A DNA stretch of 64,000 nt from Diospyros lotus. Taxonomy: Eukaryota; Streptophyta; Magnoliopsida; Ericales; Ebenaceae. The notes beneath the pieces are model-generated. The model had not been told where the DNA came from, did not search any database, and saw nothing but the letters and a program-made list of their open reading frames with translations. Numbering within the stretch: the first letter of the stretch is position 1; the number at the start of each line of letters is the position of its first letter. A program made the position numbers and the translations under genes. This document shows, piece after piece, positions 1 to 10,538 of the stretch. The stretch covers positions 33,347,119 to 33,411,118 of the forward strand of contig NC_068350.1 in assembly GCF_014633365.1 (NCBI RefSeq). Reading direction: 5' to 3'.

Positions 1-384
1 ACTTCTTGTATATGGAAGTTGCATTAGTTGTGATATTGGAGAGCGGTTGGTTAGGTTTGTTTTTTATGACAACCACATTTACATCGTATAAAAGTAACAT
101 CTTTTGTATTGAAAGGAATGGTATGAGTGTATTCATTCATCTTTGCAACCTAACTCTCCTATATATTCATCTTTTATATTGTTTTGCAACTCGTACAGCG
201 CTGAACAGAAGTCTTTCAAATTAAGCTGTCCAATTAAACTTTCCAATAACATCTATATATAAAGAAGATTACTGAGTTTGCACTAGTTTTCAATTACCCG
301 TAGAGTTTCCTCACACTCAACTTGAATTGATTTAAATGATCAACAGTTTGGTGGGAGAGCCATTCAAACAGAGAATATCTTTTT

Positions 385-625
385 GCACTCTTCCTTCGTA
401 CCAGATTCATCTTGACAGCTCCGTGTCAGATTCATTTGGAGACTTAAAGCTTAAAATTTCAAAAACTGGCTACATTACTTGCCATTTTCAGAAGCTGAGT
501 TACCACTTTCCTCAATCAAAGTTCCAAACTTAAGACTACTTCTAAAGTAAAAGAATAATCTAATTTAGTTAGGAATGCAATCACTTGCCATTCTCAAAGA
601 CCATATCTATAAGGAGAATAAGCAT
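385..625 (+). repeat. Kinase-flank repeat, copy 1
   Basis: This shares a recognisable, diverged block with 2470-2690, 7160-7235 and 8530-8680. The shared parts include the 'ctttgtaccag' type start, the 'tctcaatcaaa' block, the 'aaagaataatctaat' block and the 'aatgcaatcacttg' block. Copy 4 lies just downstream of the second kinase gene, so this copy probably marks the 3' flank of a kinase copy that has been lost or lies outside the window. Confidence 0.6.
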
Positions 626-1763
626 ATATCAGGTTAATTACTGCAAAATTTCAAAGTTTGTAAAAATCTTTTGGGCACTAATCAGGCCCAAAAAGATTGC
701 AAGAAACCAGAAAACCTTGGCTGCATTCCATCATGCACTTCAGGAGTAGTTTGGTCATTCTATAAGCCTCGAAAAATTCTGGAAACTTTGAGTAAGTATT
801 TAAGTGTGTGAGATAAGCTTTTACCAAATGTGAACGAAAAAAATTAAAACTGTGGCTAGAATAATGCACTGGGTACAGCTGGAAAGGCTGTAACAACAGC
901 CGCCATGCAGGGGCAAAAAATTTGGTCCCTGAAATCTTGTGTTGCAAGTGTGAAAAATCTAAGAAATTCTAAAAATCATTTGATGAACCGACAATTGCAA
1001 AGGGACTGCGCTATTGCTAGCCAGGTTCTGCCACAGGATGACCTATGCTGATATGACAAAGAAACAACGGGCATTTTGGTCATTTCAGAGGATCGATAAA
1101 AATAATGGAAAATACTGTACAATATTCTGATGGCCCGTTCAGTGTATAAGCCAATTATAGGAAATTCTAAACATGCTTGAGGCAAAAATGATGTGTTTGT
1201 TTTGAAATTAGGAGACCCGCAATTTTGAAAGATGAGAATTCCTAAGGATCCTAATGTCAAAGGAAATGAACAAAGAATCTAAACACCAACTTGGTCCATG
1301 AAACAACTTGTCCTTGATTGTATAGAACCTCGTGTTTAAATAGCCCATGGCAGTATAGTTATCAGTACACTAAAATATACAATCATTCAGTTCCCCTGTT
1401 AGGAGCAAAGGTAGGGCAATGGCCAGCCCAAGGCACTCTGTTTCCCGTGTTTTTCTGAACCCAGCATCAACGTGGCATAATTCTTGGATTATTGTGGCTC
1501 ATTTGTGTGTGCATGGCCAGGCTTGCTCTATGTGCCCATTTGGTCACTTTTATCAGCTTTAACCCAAAACCTTAGGTTTCAACTACTCAATTCTTCAACT
1601 GCACCTGGATTGGAACCAAAGCTTCCAGATCTCTCTTTTAGGTCATTTTAGACTTGTGGGGACTCACCTAGGAATTCTTCTAGGACTCTAGCTAGGCCGA
1701 CTGACCAGCCTTTTTTATAAGCTACCCAGTTTTGAAAGTTTTCTCATCATCAACACAAACCGT

Positions 1764-1975
1764 TTGATTTCATGAGTAGGCTTTTTGGGAATTGTATTGG
1801 ATATTTTTGGCTCAGTTTTGGGATTTCACTGCCCCCATACCTCCAGTATCCCTACTTCCTAAACTCACCAAGCTGCTTTTCTGTAAGCTGGTGCACTCTC
1901 CTATCCCAGGCCTTGTTAGGTCTCAACCTACTTTATTCCATATAAGGAGTGTGCTCATAATGTCTAAAAGCCATG
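1764..1975 (+). repeat. Left arm of diverged inverted repeat
   Basis: The reverse complement of about 2695-2905 lines up with this stretch. Shared blocks include 'actcaccaag', a 'tatcccaggcc' or 'catcctggcc' block and 'aggtctcaa'. The two arms are about 0.7 kb apart. No terminal signature of a known element was found. Confidence 0.45.
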
Positions 1976-2469
1976 GGTCTTTCTGGCTTGTAGTGATTTT
2001 GCCTGCACAGCCTAGTACTAGTATATGGGAGACTTATTTTTGTCTCCAAATATATGACCAAGGAAAAGAAATATTGATAAAATGCTTGCAGTAATACCTT
2101 ATTGCCTTGACTGAGCTACTATGATGAGATTGCTTGGATTTGAGCATGCCAGTCGCTACTTATAGCTAGAATGTTGTTCCATTGTTAAACCAACCAAGTT
2201 GGCAGGAAGAGTTTTCCAAATGGAGAAATAGAGAATGATGAATTGAGACTTTTATCATCCAACTGTATACCATATAGTCCTCTAAGGTCACCTTCGTGAG
2301 GAAAAAGAAGATTCTACTAAAGACTTGTCCAACCTCCACCTAGTGGGATTAAGGCTTGTCCTCCACCCAGCTTCATAACATAGTTTCAATCCTCAGTGAA
2401 GTCATATGCAACCAAGAAAGTAACACATTTGCGGGCAACATAGGCTCAACAGAGTATTTTTTTAGCATT

Positions 2470-2690
2470 CTTTCTTTGTACCAGCTTCACTTTCACAGCT
2501 TTGTGTGAGTTCATGTAGAGATGAACGCATAAAATTGCAAAAAATAGTTACTCTCCAACTTCAGAAATTAAGTTACAACTCTCCTTAGTCAAGCTTCCAA
2601 CATAAAGAATAACCTAATTCACTTAGAACTGCAATCACTTGTTATTCCAAGTGACCAGATCTAGGAGAAGTACAATTTATGGTTGGGGTA
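2470..2690 (+). repeat. Kinase-flank repeat, copy 2
   Basis: Second copy of the block seen at 385-625 and 8530-8680. It lies about 1 kb downstream, in gene orientation, of the first kinase gene. Similarity is clear but interrupted by substitutions and small indels. Confidence 0.6.
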
Positions 2691-2694
2691 ATAT

Positions 2695-2905
2695 GAGAAC
2701 TAGAGCTGAACAGGACATAATCGTTATGTGAAGGAACCTATTTTGAGACCTGAGGAGGCCAGGATGGGGCCAATGCACATAATTGTAATAGCAAGACAAC
2801 TTGGTGAGTATTGGCAGTTGGGAGGTTTGCTGTACTGAAATCCTGAACTCAGCCTGGCTAGAAAAATCAAAGAAAATTCCAAGAGCACCTACCTGCCATA
2901 CCTGA
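2695..2905 (-). repeat. Right arm of diverged inverted repeat
   Basis: Partner of 1764-1975 in opposite orientation. A transcript across both arms could fold on itself, but no transcription signal is visible. Confidence 0.45.
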
Positions 2906-3299
2906 CTTGTGTACACAGCAGAAAAAAAGGGGAAAATAGTTAGGGCACTCAACTAAGTGTTTGTGTGCATGCCGGCAAAAATTTGAAACTGGGTTGGAAA
3001 AGCCTGGGCAGGTGGCCTAGCTAGACTCCTAGAGAATTCCTCTCTATATATCTGTCCCAGCCCTGTTTTTCAAATTGCTTACTTTCAATTGGACTGCATA
3101 TATAGTAAGCATCACGCAATGTCATAATTATCTTGCTACAACATAACATCAAGTCCTTCACAAAGGCTTATTAGTTTTTCACCTTAGATTTAGGAATGGT
3201 GAATAGACACAACAAAATCCACAAATTTTTGTTAAGGGCTAGAGAGGACAAGTAGGGTTCTACCAGTGCGGAACACATACAAGCTTGAATTTTTTGTTT

Positions 3300-3372
3300 C
3301 TCCTTTTGCATTCATTTTTCCCCTTTCAAAAAACCTCTAGGAAACCAAACCAAGCTGTGCTTAATTACCTCA
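3300..3372 (+). repeat. Segment A of the kinase duplication unit, copy 1
   Basis: The stretch with 'gcattcatttttccccttt' followed by 'aaaccaaaccaag' recurs at about 8308-8375. Each copy lies on the 3' side of a kinase gene, about 250 bp from the stop of the first and 630 bp from that of the second. It marks the edge of a duplicated block. Confidence 0.65.
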
Positions 3373-3619
3373 TTAATCGCGGCGGCTTTGCTGATGTTTC
3401 TCCAACAGCATTTTTTAGCCTCTCAATCATTTGTACCCTTGTTCTATTTAGATCAAATGTTCTGTGTCTCTTGTAGAGAGAAGACTAGTTCGTTGAAGTT
3501 TTTGATTATTGTTTAGGCTAAATAGACACACGCGCGCAAAGGAAAATCATACACAAAAATTATATCATTAGTGTCTCATGAACAAAATACATTGAGTAGT
3601 TTAAAAGCTAATAGATGAA

Positions 3620-4798
3620 TTATTTGCATTTATAGCATGGACAACCCAACTGATTATCATATGCTAATGGATGGTATTCTTCAACCGCAGCAGACTGATC
3701 ATACGCTTTGAGTTCTAATAATACATAATTAGTGCATTTATAGCATGGACAACCCGATTGATTATCATATACTAATGGAGAGTACTCTTCAATTGCAGCA
3801 GGCTGATCAGGCGCTTTGGCTTGTGATGATACGTAATTAGTAGCTAATTTATAGTCTTCTTTAACCGCAGGCTCCTCAGAAATCCACTTATCATAGCTGG
3901 AACTACATTTATTGCTTGCAAAACCCACTGCTCTGCTGGCTGTGATACTATGGAACCGTGCATGCTCTTGCGCAACAAAAGGATGGTGCAAAAGCATCTC
4001 GGCCGTCCACCTGAACCTCCAGTCCCGAACCAAACACCTTCCCAAGAAATCCTTTCCTTCATCAGACAAATTCTGGGGAATTCCCGGCAGTCCTTCCCCG
4101 AGCGCAATCTCCCGTCGCAGCTCATGCACGTCCTTGAATTTCTTCCCCGCCCATGCTTGCTTCCCCGTAATCATCTCAATCACCGTGCATCCCAGAGCCC
4201 AGATATCCATCGGTGCTTCGTTTAAATTATACGAAACTGATTCCGACGGCCTGTAAATAAGTGTTCCGGGGCATCCTTTCTTCAGCTTGCTGAATCTTTT
4301 CTTCGCGGCTCCAAAATCTGCTATCTTTAAGATGTTTCCACCGTCTGGGGAGGGGAAGACGAGAATATTGCCTGGCTTAATATCGCAATGCACGTACCCT
4401 CGTCCATGCACGTAGCTTAGAGCTTCGAGAATCATGCGAGTGTATTCCCGGACGTCACGTTCCGGCAAGGCTCCTCCACTTTTTCGGATCAGATGCTTGA
4501 GGGAGCCGCCGGGAGCAAACTCCAGTAACATGTTGTAAATCTTTATGCCATCCTCAAAGCTGACGTCTTCCCCGAAACAACGAAGAATTCCGGGGCAATG
4601 ACGCAGCTTGTGAAGAATCTGGGCCTCCTTCTGAAGCGACGAAGACTTGTTGTAATCGGCGGACTTGACAGCAATGGCGGGAACGTTCAGTGGGTCTCTG
4701 GGAAAGCGAGGAACCGAGTAGCTCACTGTCCCGAACGTGCCCTTCCCCAGAACTTTCTTCTTCACCCAAGAACTCATCGTTGATTGATTGATATTCAT
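3620..4798 (-). CDS. MEKK-type MAPKKK-like protein kinase (intronless)
   Basis: 392 residues. This is a cytoplasmic-type Ser/Thr kinase resembling the intronless plant MAPKKK17/18-like group, which phosphorylates MAP kinase kinases in stress signalling. Seen: glycine loop G18-x-G20-x-x-G23, catalytic lysine K45 in AIAVK, helix-C glutamate E58, catalytic loop HCDIKPGN at 137-144 (HRD is HCD, as is usual in this group), DFG at 161-163, then DIWALGCTVIEMITGK, where subdomain IX is expected. The kinase domain fills about residues 12-280. The APE position reads RPSES instead of the SSPES of its neighbour, so the proline is shifted by one. The tail ends in two 36-residue repeats, each closing with GCPCYKC. 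A second Met at codon 8 aligns with the start of the neighbouring kinase and may be the real start. There is no signal peptide or membrane segment. It is a tandem partner of the broken kinase at 9007-10015. The MAP3K role is inferred from family resemblance; the substrate is unknown. Confidence 0.85.
   Translation of the reverse strand: MNINQSTMSSWVKKKVLGKGTFGTVSYSVPRFPRDPLNVPAIAVKSADYNKSSSLQKEAQILHKLRHCPGILRCFGEDVSFEDGIKIYNMLLEFAPGGSLKHLIRKSGGALPERDVREYTRMILEALSYVHGRGYVHCDIKPGNILVFPSPDGGNILKIADFGAAKKRFSKLKKGCPGTLIYRPSESVSYNLNEAPMDIWALGCTVIEMITGKQAWAGKKFKDVHELRREIALGEGLPGIPQNLSDEGKDFLGRCLVRDWRFRWTAEMLLHHPFVAQEHARFHSITASRAVGFASNKCSSSYDKWISEEPAVKEDYKLATNYVSSQAKAPDQPAAIEEYSPLVYDNQSGCPCYKCTNYVLLELKAYDQSAAVEEYHPLAYDNQLGCPCYKCK
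3626..3841 (-). repeat. 108-bp in-frame tandem duplication in the kinase tail
   Basis: Two adjacent 108-bp units (3626-3733 and 3734-3841) encode the last 72 or so residues of the kinase. Each unit runs from TNYV to GCPCYKC. They differ by scattered substitutions, many of them changing amino acids. The second kinase lacks this tail. Confidence 0.85.
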
Positions 4799-4804
4799 TC
4801 TTCA

Positions 4805-4850
4805 ACAGAATCCTCTTCTCTTCTCTTCTCTTCTCTTCTCTTCTTCACTA
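4805..4850 (+). repeat. (TCTCT)n microsatellite in the kinase 5' leader
   Basis: A run of 'tcttc' pentamers lies directly upstream of the kinase ATG. On the coding strand it is a GA-rich tract, which is common in plant 5' untranslated regions. It probably lies in the transcript leader. Confidence 0.75.
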
Positions 4851-4904
4851 ACAGATCAGAAAGGTCTTCTCTTCTACACTAACAGATCATCAGAAAGGTT
4901 GAAG

Positions 4905-5175
4905 TATTTTTATTGTGAAGTATCCTTCTCTCAGTTGAATTAGATTTCCTTTTCAGAATCGGATTGGGTTCCTTCTCTTGCAAGTCTTTCATGTTAGGAT
5001 TTTTTGAATAAAATCCTAATTATATGTTACGGTGAGAATATATAAACAAAATATTTTGCATAAAATTTTATGATTCATATATAAAGTAGTCATGAAAATT
5101 TTTATTTGTTAATTGATCGACATTTATAACTTGAATTCCTTTAACATATATACAAATTTAAAATTTTATTCAATA
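4905..5175 (+). repeat. Segment B of the kinase duplication unit, copy 1
   Basis: This matches about 7980-8295 in the same orientation, including the 'gttgaatt.gatttc.ttt' block, 'ttttgaataaaatcctaatt' and 'aaaattttatgattcat'. Here B lies 5' of a kinase. The other copy sits immediately before segment A of the next unit, which implies a tandem array A-kinase-B-A-kinase. Confidence 0.7.
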
Positions 5176-5454
5176 TAATAGATATTAGCAAAAGAAAAAA
5201 ATACCTATATAGGTGTTTATAAGGTAACCGTATGATGATACTTTTAACCCATACGTAACTCACTTATATTAGTAATATATATTTATTTTTTTAATATTAC
5301 ACAAATTATTTTTAATTTAGTATTCTAACTTATGTAATATATATATATATATATAATATTATCACATTATATATTGTAAAAATCAAATGAATAAGATATT
5401 TCTACTAATTTTGAGTAATACTTATAAGTTTTAGAAATTTTAATATCAAATTTT

Positions 5455-5890
5455 TTTAATACTTTTGGTGTATAATTTTGGGGTTCCATGTAATAGTCTA
5501 GATTTTTATAATATTCTTAGAAAAATTTTAAAAATTTAAAATAATTTTTGAGAAATTTAATTCCCAAAAAAATTGAAAAAATGAGTGCAATTTACAATTT
5601 TTTACTTTTTGGGAAAAAGTGTAATTATCAACTATTTGGGATTTAATAAATGGCGTAATTGAAAATTTCCAAAATTTTGGATCAAAATGTAATTTTTATA
5701 AAATTGACACGACAAACAGGTGTGGCAACTTTTAGTAACCAGCTTTAGGTTCAAAATTCCATCAATTCAGATTAAATTGGCCAGATCCAATTTTTGTTTT
5801 TGTAAATAAGACTGAAATAAAATCATAAATCTTAGTTTCATTAGAAATCGTTAAACAAATTAAAAAAAAATCAAACTTAAAATTGGAACA
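5455..5890 (+). repeat. AT-rich kinase-cluster repeat, copy 1
   Basis: Similar to parts of 6655-7195 and 11155-11800. The shared track includes 'ttataaaattgacacg', a 'ggcaactt' block, a 'tcaaaattcc' block and a run ending near 'ttaaacaaattaaaaaa'. It has no coding potential or terminal repeats. It probably spread together with the kinase duplications rather than as a transposon. Confidence 0.55.
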
Positions 5891-6654
5891 AACTCATATC
5901 GGGCACGCCAAACTAGAGTTAGCAAATGGGCGAAACGACCCATGAGCTGCCTAGCCGACACACCTCCCAACTCAGTCTAGCCTAGCCCACCTTGGCTCGA
6001 TATTATAGCAAACGGGTTGGCCCGACTCAACCCCAAGAATGCAGGGCTGTGTGAGGGCAATGTTTTGTGTCCCACAATCGACCCACCAAAACGGGGGTGG
6101 TTCACATACTTTTGAGGTTCAAATCGAAAAAACTAAAATGGGGTAGTTCACGACTAGGCCTGACTCGCCTTGGCCTGTTTATTAAGGGTTATAAGGCCGT
6201 GTCAGGCCCCCATTTTTCATTGTCCGGTCCGCCTTCCTTGCAAGTCAAATTTAGCTCGATTTACGAAACATGTGGGCCAAGTGAGAGGCGGGCTAGCCCG
6301 CCTATTTTCCAACTCTACACCAAACACCCAACCTTGACAATTGGATTCTAATGGAAAAGAGGAAATGTTGAAGTAGAGTTAAAGAAACACGATGGTTATT
6401 TTTCAATTGGTTGTTTTTATTAACTTTAACTAATGCAAGCAACAAAGTGTTAGATCTAATTTGCCCCGGAGTATAAGTCGAGTTATCGGATGAACAATAT
6501 ATTGATATCAATCTAATGGGTTGCAAGTTCGATTTTTGCTCTATGCAAAGGTTAAAATCTCAACTTGTAATTTACTTTTCCTAGCGTAATCGAGGGCACG
6601 AATACTAGAATTCGCATAAAGACGATCATCCCAAATGTTTGATATCAATCCAAA

Positions 6655-7195
6655 ATAGTGTTTTTATAGTGTTTTTTCCATAAAATTGTCATGCCATAGC
6701 GTAGGCAACTTCAATGACCAACTTTGGGCTCAAAATTTCGTCAAATCAGATTAAATTGTCCTAACCATTATGGGTCTTTGTAAATGAAACTAGAATAAAC
6801 ATATGGGTATGAAAGAAAATGGAATTTAAGTTGGAACCAACTGATCATATCAAACAAACTAAAAAACCAACCTTAAACTCAATGAAATTTTATTGGATTT
6901 GCTTGAAGTCTAATAGAAAAGGAAAGGTCAAAGTAGAATTGTTAAAGAAAATTACACTTATTCCAGTTCGTATTGGCGGCTAACGGATTGTTAAAAAAAT
7001 AGATTCTGAAATTATAGAAAAAATTGCCTGGCAAATATGCAATAGCAGTTTGGGTTTGCCGATTTGAACTCGATCTCAATTCGATTGGTTTCGATTCGAA
7101 TAAGACTAAACCGATGACATGTATTATAAGAGAAACAGAGGTGAGGACTTCGACGACTCCGATTTCAATCAAGCTTCAAAATTCAGGCTACTAAA
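6655..7195 (+). repeat. AT-rich kinase-cluster repeat, copy 2
   Basis: Middle copy of the repeat at 5455-5890 and 11155-11800. Its second half (from about 6945, 'attccagttcgtattggcgg') is matched by 11585 onward and partly again by 7240-7345. The blocks are collinear with copy 3. Confidence 0.55.
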
Positions 7196-7235
7196 TTAAA
7201 AGAATAATCTAATTTAGTTAGAAATGCAATCACTT
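7160..7235 (+). repeat. Kinase-flank repeat, copy 3 (partial)
   Basis: Carries the 'aaaagaataatctaattt' and 'aatgcaatcacttg' blocks also present near 545-590, 2600-2645 and 8595-8640. It lacks a kinase gene directly upstream, so it may be the remnant of a lost copy. Confidence 0.55.
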
Positions 7236-7396
7236 GGTCTTCAATAGCAAATGCAATAGCAATTTGGGTTGGCCACTCTCAACTCAATCTCAATTCAATT
7301 AGCTTCAAATCAGATCAAATCAATCAATAGATATCATAGGTAAAACAAGGATTATTCTACTTTGTCCGACGAGCTTACAATTGGGCTTACTGAATG

Positions 7397-7663
7397 GGGT
7401 CAAAAAGACCCTAATGCCCTCACCCAACCTTCACCTCTCTCATTTCTCCCTTTTTCCATGGCTGCACGACCGTCGACACTGTCGCCTCGCTGCCATTGCA
7501 TCATTGCCTCACCGACCGTCGCTGCATCATTTGACTGTTGACAAGGCTAGGCAACAGCGTGCAGCCATGAAAGAAGGGAAAAATGAGAAAGGCAAAGGTT
7601 AGGTGAGGGCATCCCCTGCAAATTTGTATTTGTTAGCGAGAATATTTTGATCTTTTTAACCTT
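7397..7663 (+). mobile_element. Foldback (inverted-repeat) element, copy 1
   Basis: A 50-bp arm at 7416-7465 is repeated as its near-perfect reverse complement at 7561-7610 around a 95-bp loop. Weaker outer matches are 'caaaaagaccc' against 'gatctttttaacc'. The flanks resemble those of the element at 10539-10857. The open frame inside is a by-product of the palindrome. It is a non-autonomous foldback or MITE-like element of unknown superfamily. Confidence 0.6.
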
Positions 7664-7979
7664 ATTCTATAAGCCTCTCTATCACTGTAGAAGAACCCGA
7701 CAAAACAAATATGGGCACATCAAAGATTTCGATTCAAACTAACAATTATAAATGATAATATATAAATATATATATATAACCTACTTGAATTGGGGTTGGA
7801 TCTTTTTTTCAAAATTAATCACTTTGGTTCCCTTTCTCTCAACTTATATAACTTGGCAAATTAATTAAGTTAAAAGGGATTCTTAATTTCTAAAATTTCT
7901 TTTACAAATAATTAATGTTATCAAAATACTCAAATACCCAACCTTCTTTATCTTCTCTTCTATTCTCTTTCTTCATTAA

Positions 7980-8295
7980 AGGTTGAATTATCTTTATTCG
8001 GAGTTGAATTGGATTTCTTTCTCAGAATCAAATATGATTTCTTGTTTCAAAAAGTCTTTCGAATTAAGAAAGTGAAAATTAATTTAATTTAATTTATTTA
8101 TTTTTTGTAAATGAGTCCTCTAATTTTGAAGGAATTTTTGAATAAAATCCTAATTGTATTTTACAGTAAAAATGTACAAACAAAATATTTTACACAAAAT
8201 TTTATGATTCATAAAGTAGCCATGAAAATTTTTATTTATTTTAATCGGTATTTATAAATTCGATTCGTTTAAGGCATATACAAACTTAAAATTAT
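7980..8295 (+). repeat. Segment B of the kinase duplication unit, copy 2
   Basis: Collinear with 4905-5175. No kinase lies on its left, where the array order would predict one. It directly precedes segment A copy 2, so it preserves the junction between a lost unit and the second kinase unit. Confidence 0.7.
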
Positions 8296-8307
8296 ATTAT
8301 ACCCAAC

Positions 8308-8375
8308 TTTTACATTCATTTTTCCCCTTTCAAGAAACCACAGGAAAACCAAACCAAGGTGGAGATGAATTACCA
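8308..8375 (+). repeat. Segment A of the kinase duplication unit, copy 2
   Basis: Matches 3300-3372, including 'cattcatttttcccctttca' and the following 'aaaccaaaccaag'. It lies on the 3' side of the second kinase gene. Confidence 0.65.
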
Positions 8376-8529
8376 TCACCAACACTAGCTAGAATTGAAC
8401 AAACTCATCAGACACAAGTAGACCTCAGCCCACCACCTAGCTCCACTCCACTGAAGTATATATAAAAGGAACAAAAACTTGAGCTCTCAATTATATGTAA
8501 CCAAGAGAAAGAGAAAATAAATGTTCTCT

Positions 8530-8680
8530 TAAAATTTCAAGACACTAAAAGTCATCAGTTTTCTCAATCAAACTTCAAAACTCAGACACTACTAATTAAA
8601 TTAAAAGAATAATCTAATGTAGTCAGGAATGCAGTCACTTGCTCTTCTCAGTGAGTAAATCTATGAGGAGTACAATTTAG
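8530..8680 (+). repeat. Kinase-flank repeat, copy 4
   Basis: Copy of the block at 385-625, located 330-480 bp downstream of the second kinase stop. This position suggests the family derives from a kinase 3' flank or 3' untranslated region. Confidence 0.6.
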
Positions 8681-9006
8681 TGTTTTGAAATACTGAAAAC
8701 TACAACAGCCCACAACCATTATTGGGTTTAATATATATACATACATGCCAATTCTTTAACAGAATTTTGGATCCTACAATTTACAATAACATAACCCAAA
8801 ATTGTTAGTAATTAAACCCCTAAACCCTAAACAGCTGGAACTTAATTCTAATCATATGTAAGGCTGCCCTACGAACCCCAAATTGGGGATCAAAAGCCGG
8901 ACGTATTTCTTCTGTTACATGCAAATCCAAATAATATATACTAGCTAGGAGCAATGAATGAACGAACATATATAGAGACTAATTGGGTTACATCACATGG
9001 TTTGGT

Positions 9007-10015
9007 TCAGCCCTCCAAGCCAACGCATGGCGATGGCGCTTCTGATTTTAATTTCATCATACCCAACTTGACAGTAGAATGATATCTCTCAAACATGGAC
9101 TGCACAGAATTCCATCGATTGTCTTCGTCGCTGGGATAGTACGCAACTGCTGCAGACGGAGGACCTTCCGCTAGAAAGGGATGCTCCAAGAGCATGTCAG
9201 CCGTCCATCTGGAACATGGATCCCGAATCAGACACATTCTCAAGAAATCCTTTCCATGTTCAGACAGATTCTGGGGGATCTGTGCAGGCAACTGTTTTCC
9301 CGTTCCAATCTCACGTTGCAGCTGCCGGACGTCCTTGATGGTCGTCGACCATGGGGGCTTTCCCGTAATCATCTCAATCATGGTGCAACCCAGTGACCAG
9401 ATATCCGCAGGCGATTCGTGTAAACCACACAAAACCGATTCTGGCGATGAGTAGAGAAGGGTTCCTCGGCATCCTCTGCTCAGCAAGCTGTCTCTTCGCT
9501 TTGCCGATCCAAAATCCGCTATCTTGAGGTAGTAGTCTTGAGGACTACCGTTGGTCTCCGTCTCCATCTCCCGGGAGGGAAAGACAAGAATGTTGGAGGG
9601 TTTAATATCGCAGTGGACGTAGCCCTCTCCGTGCACGTACCTCAGAGCTTCAAGAATCATATGCGTGTATCTCATGACATCAGACTCCGGCAAGGTTCCG
9701 CCATTCTTGGCGATGAGATCCTTGAGGGAACCTCCGGGAGCAAACTCCAACAACAGGTGGTAAGTAATCTTCTTCTTGCCGTCTTGCTCCTCAACGCCGA
9801 GGTCTCCGTCGAAACAGCGGACAATCCCAGGGCAAAAGCGCAGGGCTTCTAGTATCTGGGCTTCCTTCCTTGTGAAGGGATGAGATGTAGCTGGCGCGTC
9901 TTGCAGTCTTGACGGCGATTTCAGGGCGGTGGAGGTGGGGAAAGGGAATAACGGCCAAGCTCACCGTCCCGTACGTGCCCTGCCCAAGAACTTGCTTCTT
10001 TACCCAAAAGACCAT
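9007..10015 (-). pseudogene. MEKK-type protein kinase disrupted by a 4-bp duplication
   Basis: Paralogue of the kinase at 3620-4798. The ATG at 10015 opens a frame with glycine loop GQGTYGTV and catalytic lysine in EIAVK. After SLHKE the frame is lost. At 9861-9872 the + strand reads cttccttccttg, where one TTCC unit is extra; without it the AQILEAL block would follow as in the paralogue. The remaining frame continues open to 9007 with LEFAPGGSLKDLI, HCDIKPSN, IADFGSAKR, SSPES and DIWSLGCTMIEMITGK, so all catalytic motifs survive. Disregarding the duplication the reading length is about 334 codons, close to the family size without the neighbour's tail. It is either a recent pseudogene or allele, or a sequence error: no other lesion is visible. 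It lacks the GCPCYKC tail. Confidence 0.85.
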
Positions 10016-10115
10016 ATCTTGGAATTGGAATTGGATCGCTTCGCTGCGTTCTTCTCTCTTTCTCTCCTCTTCACAGTTATCAAATTAACAAACGAAGATG
10101 TTCATTAAAGGATAT

Positions 10116-10125
10116 GCTTTTATAG
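10116..10125 (-). promoter_or_regulatory. Probable TATA box of the second kinase
   Basis: On the minus strand this reads ctataaaagc, about 100 bp upstream of the ATG at 10015. That is a good TATA consensus at a plausible distance for a short leader. No promoter assay is implied. Confidence 0.45.
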
Positions 10126-10538
10126 GCTTCTTTTCTATGGTTGATAATATATATGTATGTATACGGGCCGGGTCTAGGAGTAAATCTGGGAAGGGCTAGT
10201 CCAGATCCATAAGTATTTCATCCTTTCTTTCTCCGGACCAGATCTGTTGCCTTACAGATTTGGGAGAGGGCAAAATCCCCGCCGGGGGGGGTGGGGGGGG
10301 TGCAGCCCGTGCCTCCCCCTCTAAATTCGCCCCTTGTGTGTGTGTATTGGGATTGTGATTTGGATGGGGATTAGAATTGGTCGGTTCCTTTTTCAAAATT
10401 AATAACAAATTGTTCTCTTTTTCTATCTTTTATATATGCATTCTCTAATAATAATATGTGCTCAATTGACTATTTCTGATAATTTTAATTAAAGAATTAA
10501 TTTATTTTGTCCGATACAATTATTGAGGAGCTTATCAA

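Larger units (their letters stand above)
1..3300. other. Non-genic flank of the kinase cluster
   Basis: I see no convincing gene here. The open frames are short, have no recognisable domains and lie in AT-rich sequence. What can be seen is two copies of a kinase-flank repeat (about 385-625 and 2470-2690) and a diverged inverted repeat (about 1764-1975 against 2695-2905). The rest looks like decayed intergenic DNA. Confidence 0.5.
5176..7396. other. Non-genic AT-rich spacer between the kinases
   Basis: No gene is supported. The stretch is mostly duplicated AT-rich repeat sequence with a short TA-rich run near 5338-5360. The GC-richer patch at 5900-6350 has open frames without recognisable domains. 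Confidence 0.5.

Noticed and set aside
3844..4783. Several open frames of 61-114 codons overlapping the first kinase in other frames
   Set aside because: They are shadows of the kinase coding sequence, whose frame has all kinase motifs.
7381..7602. 73-codon open frame
   Set aside because: It covers both arms of a foldback palindrome, so the open reading is explained by the inverted repeat.
9007..9753. A shorter intact kinase starting within the second gene
   Set aside because: The apparent start is a TTG in the middle of the kinase N-lobe. The same frame continues upstream with homology to 9880, so the gene is frameshifted rather than short.
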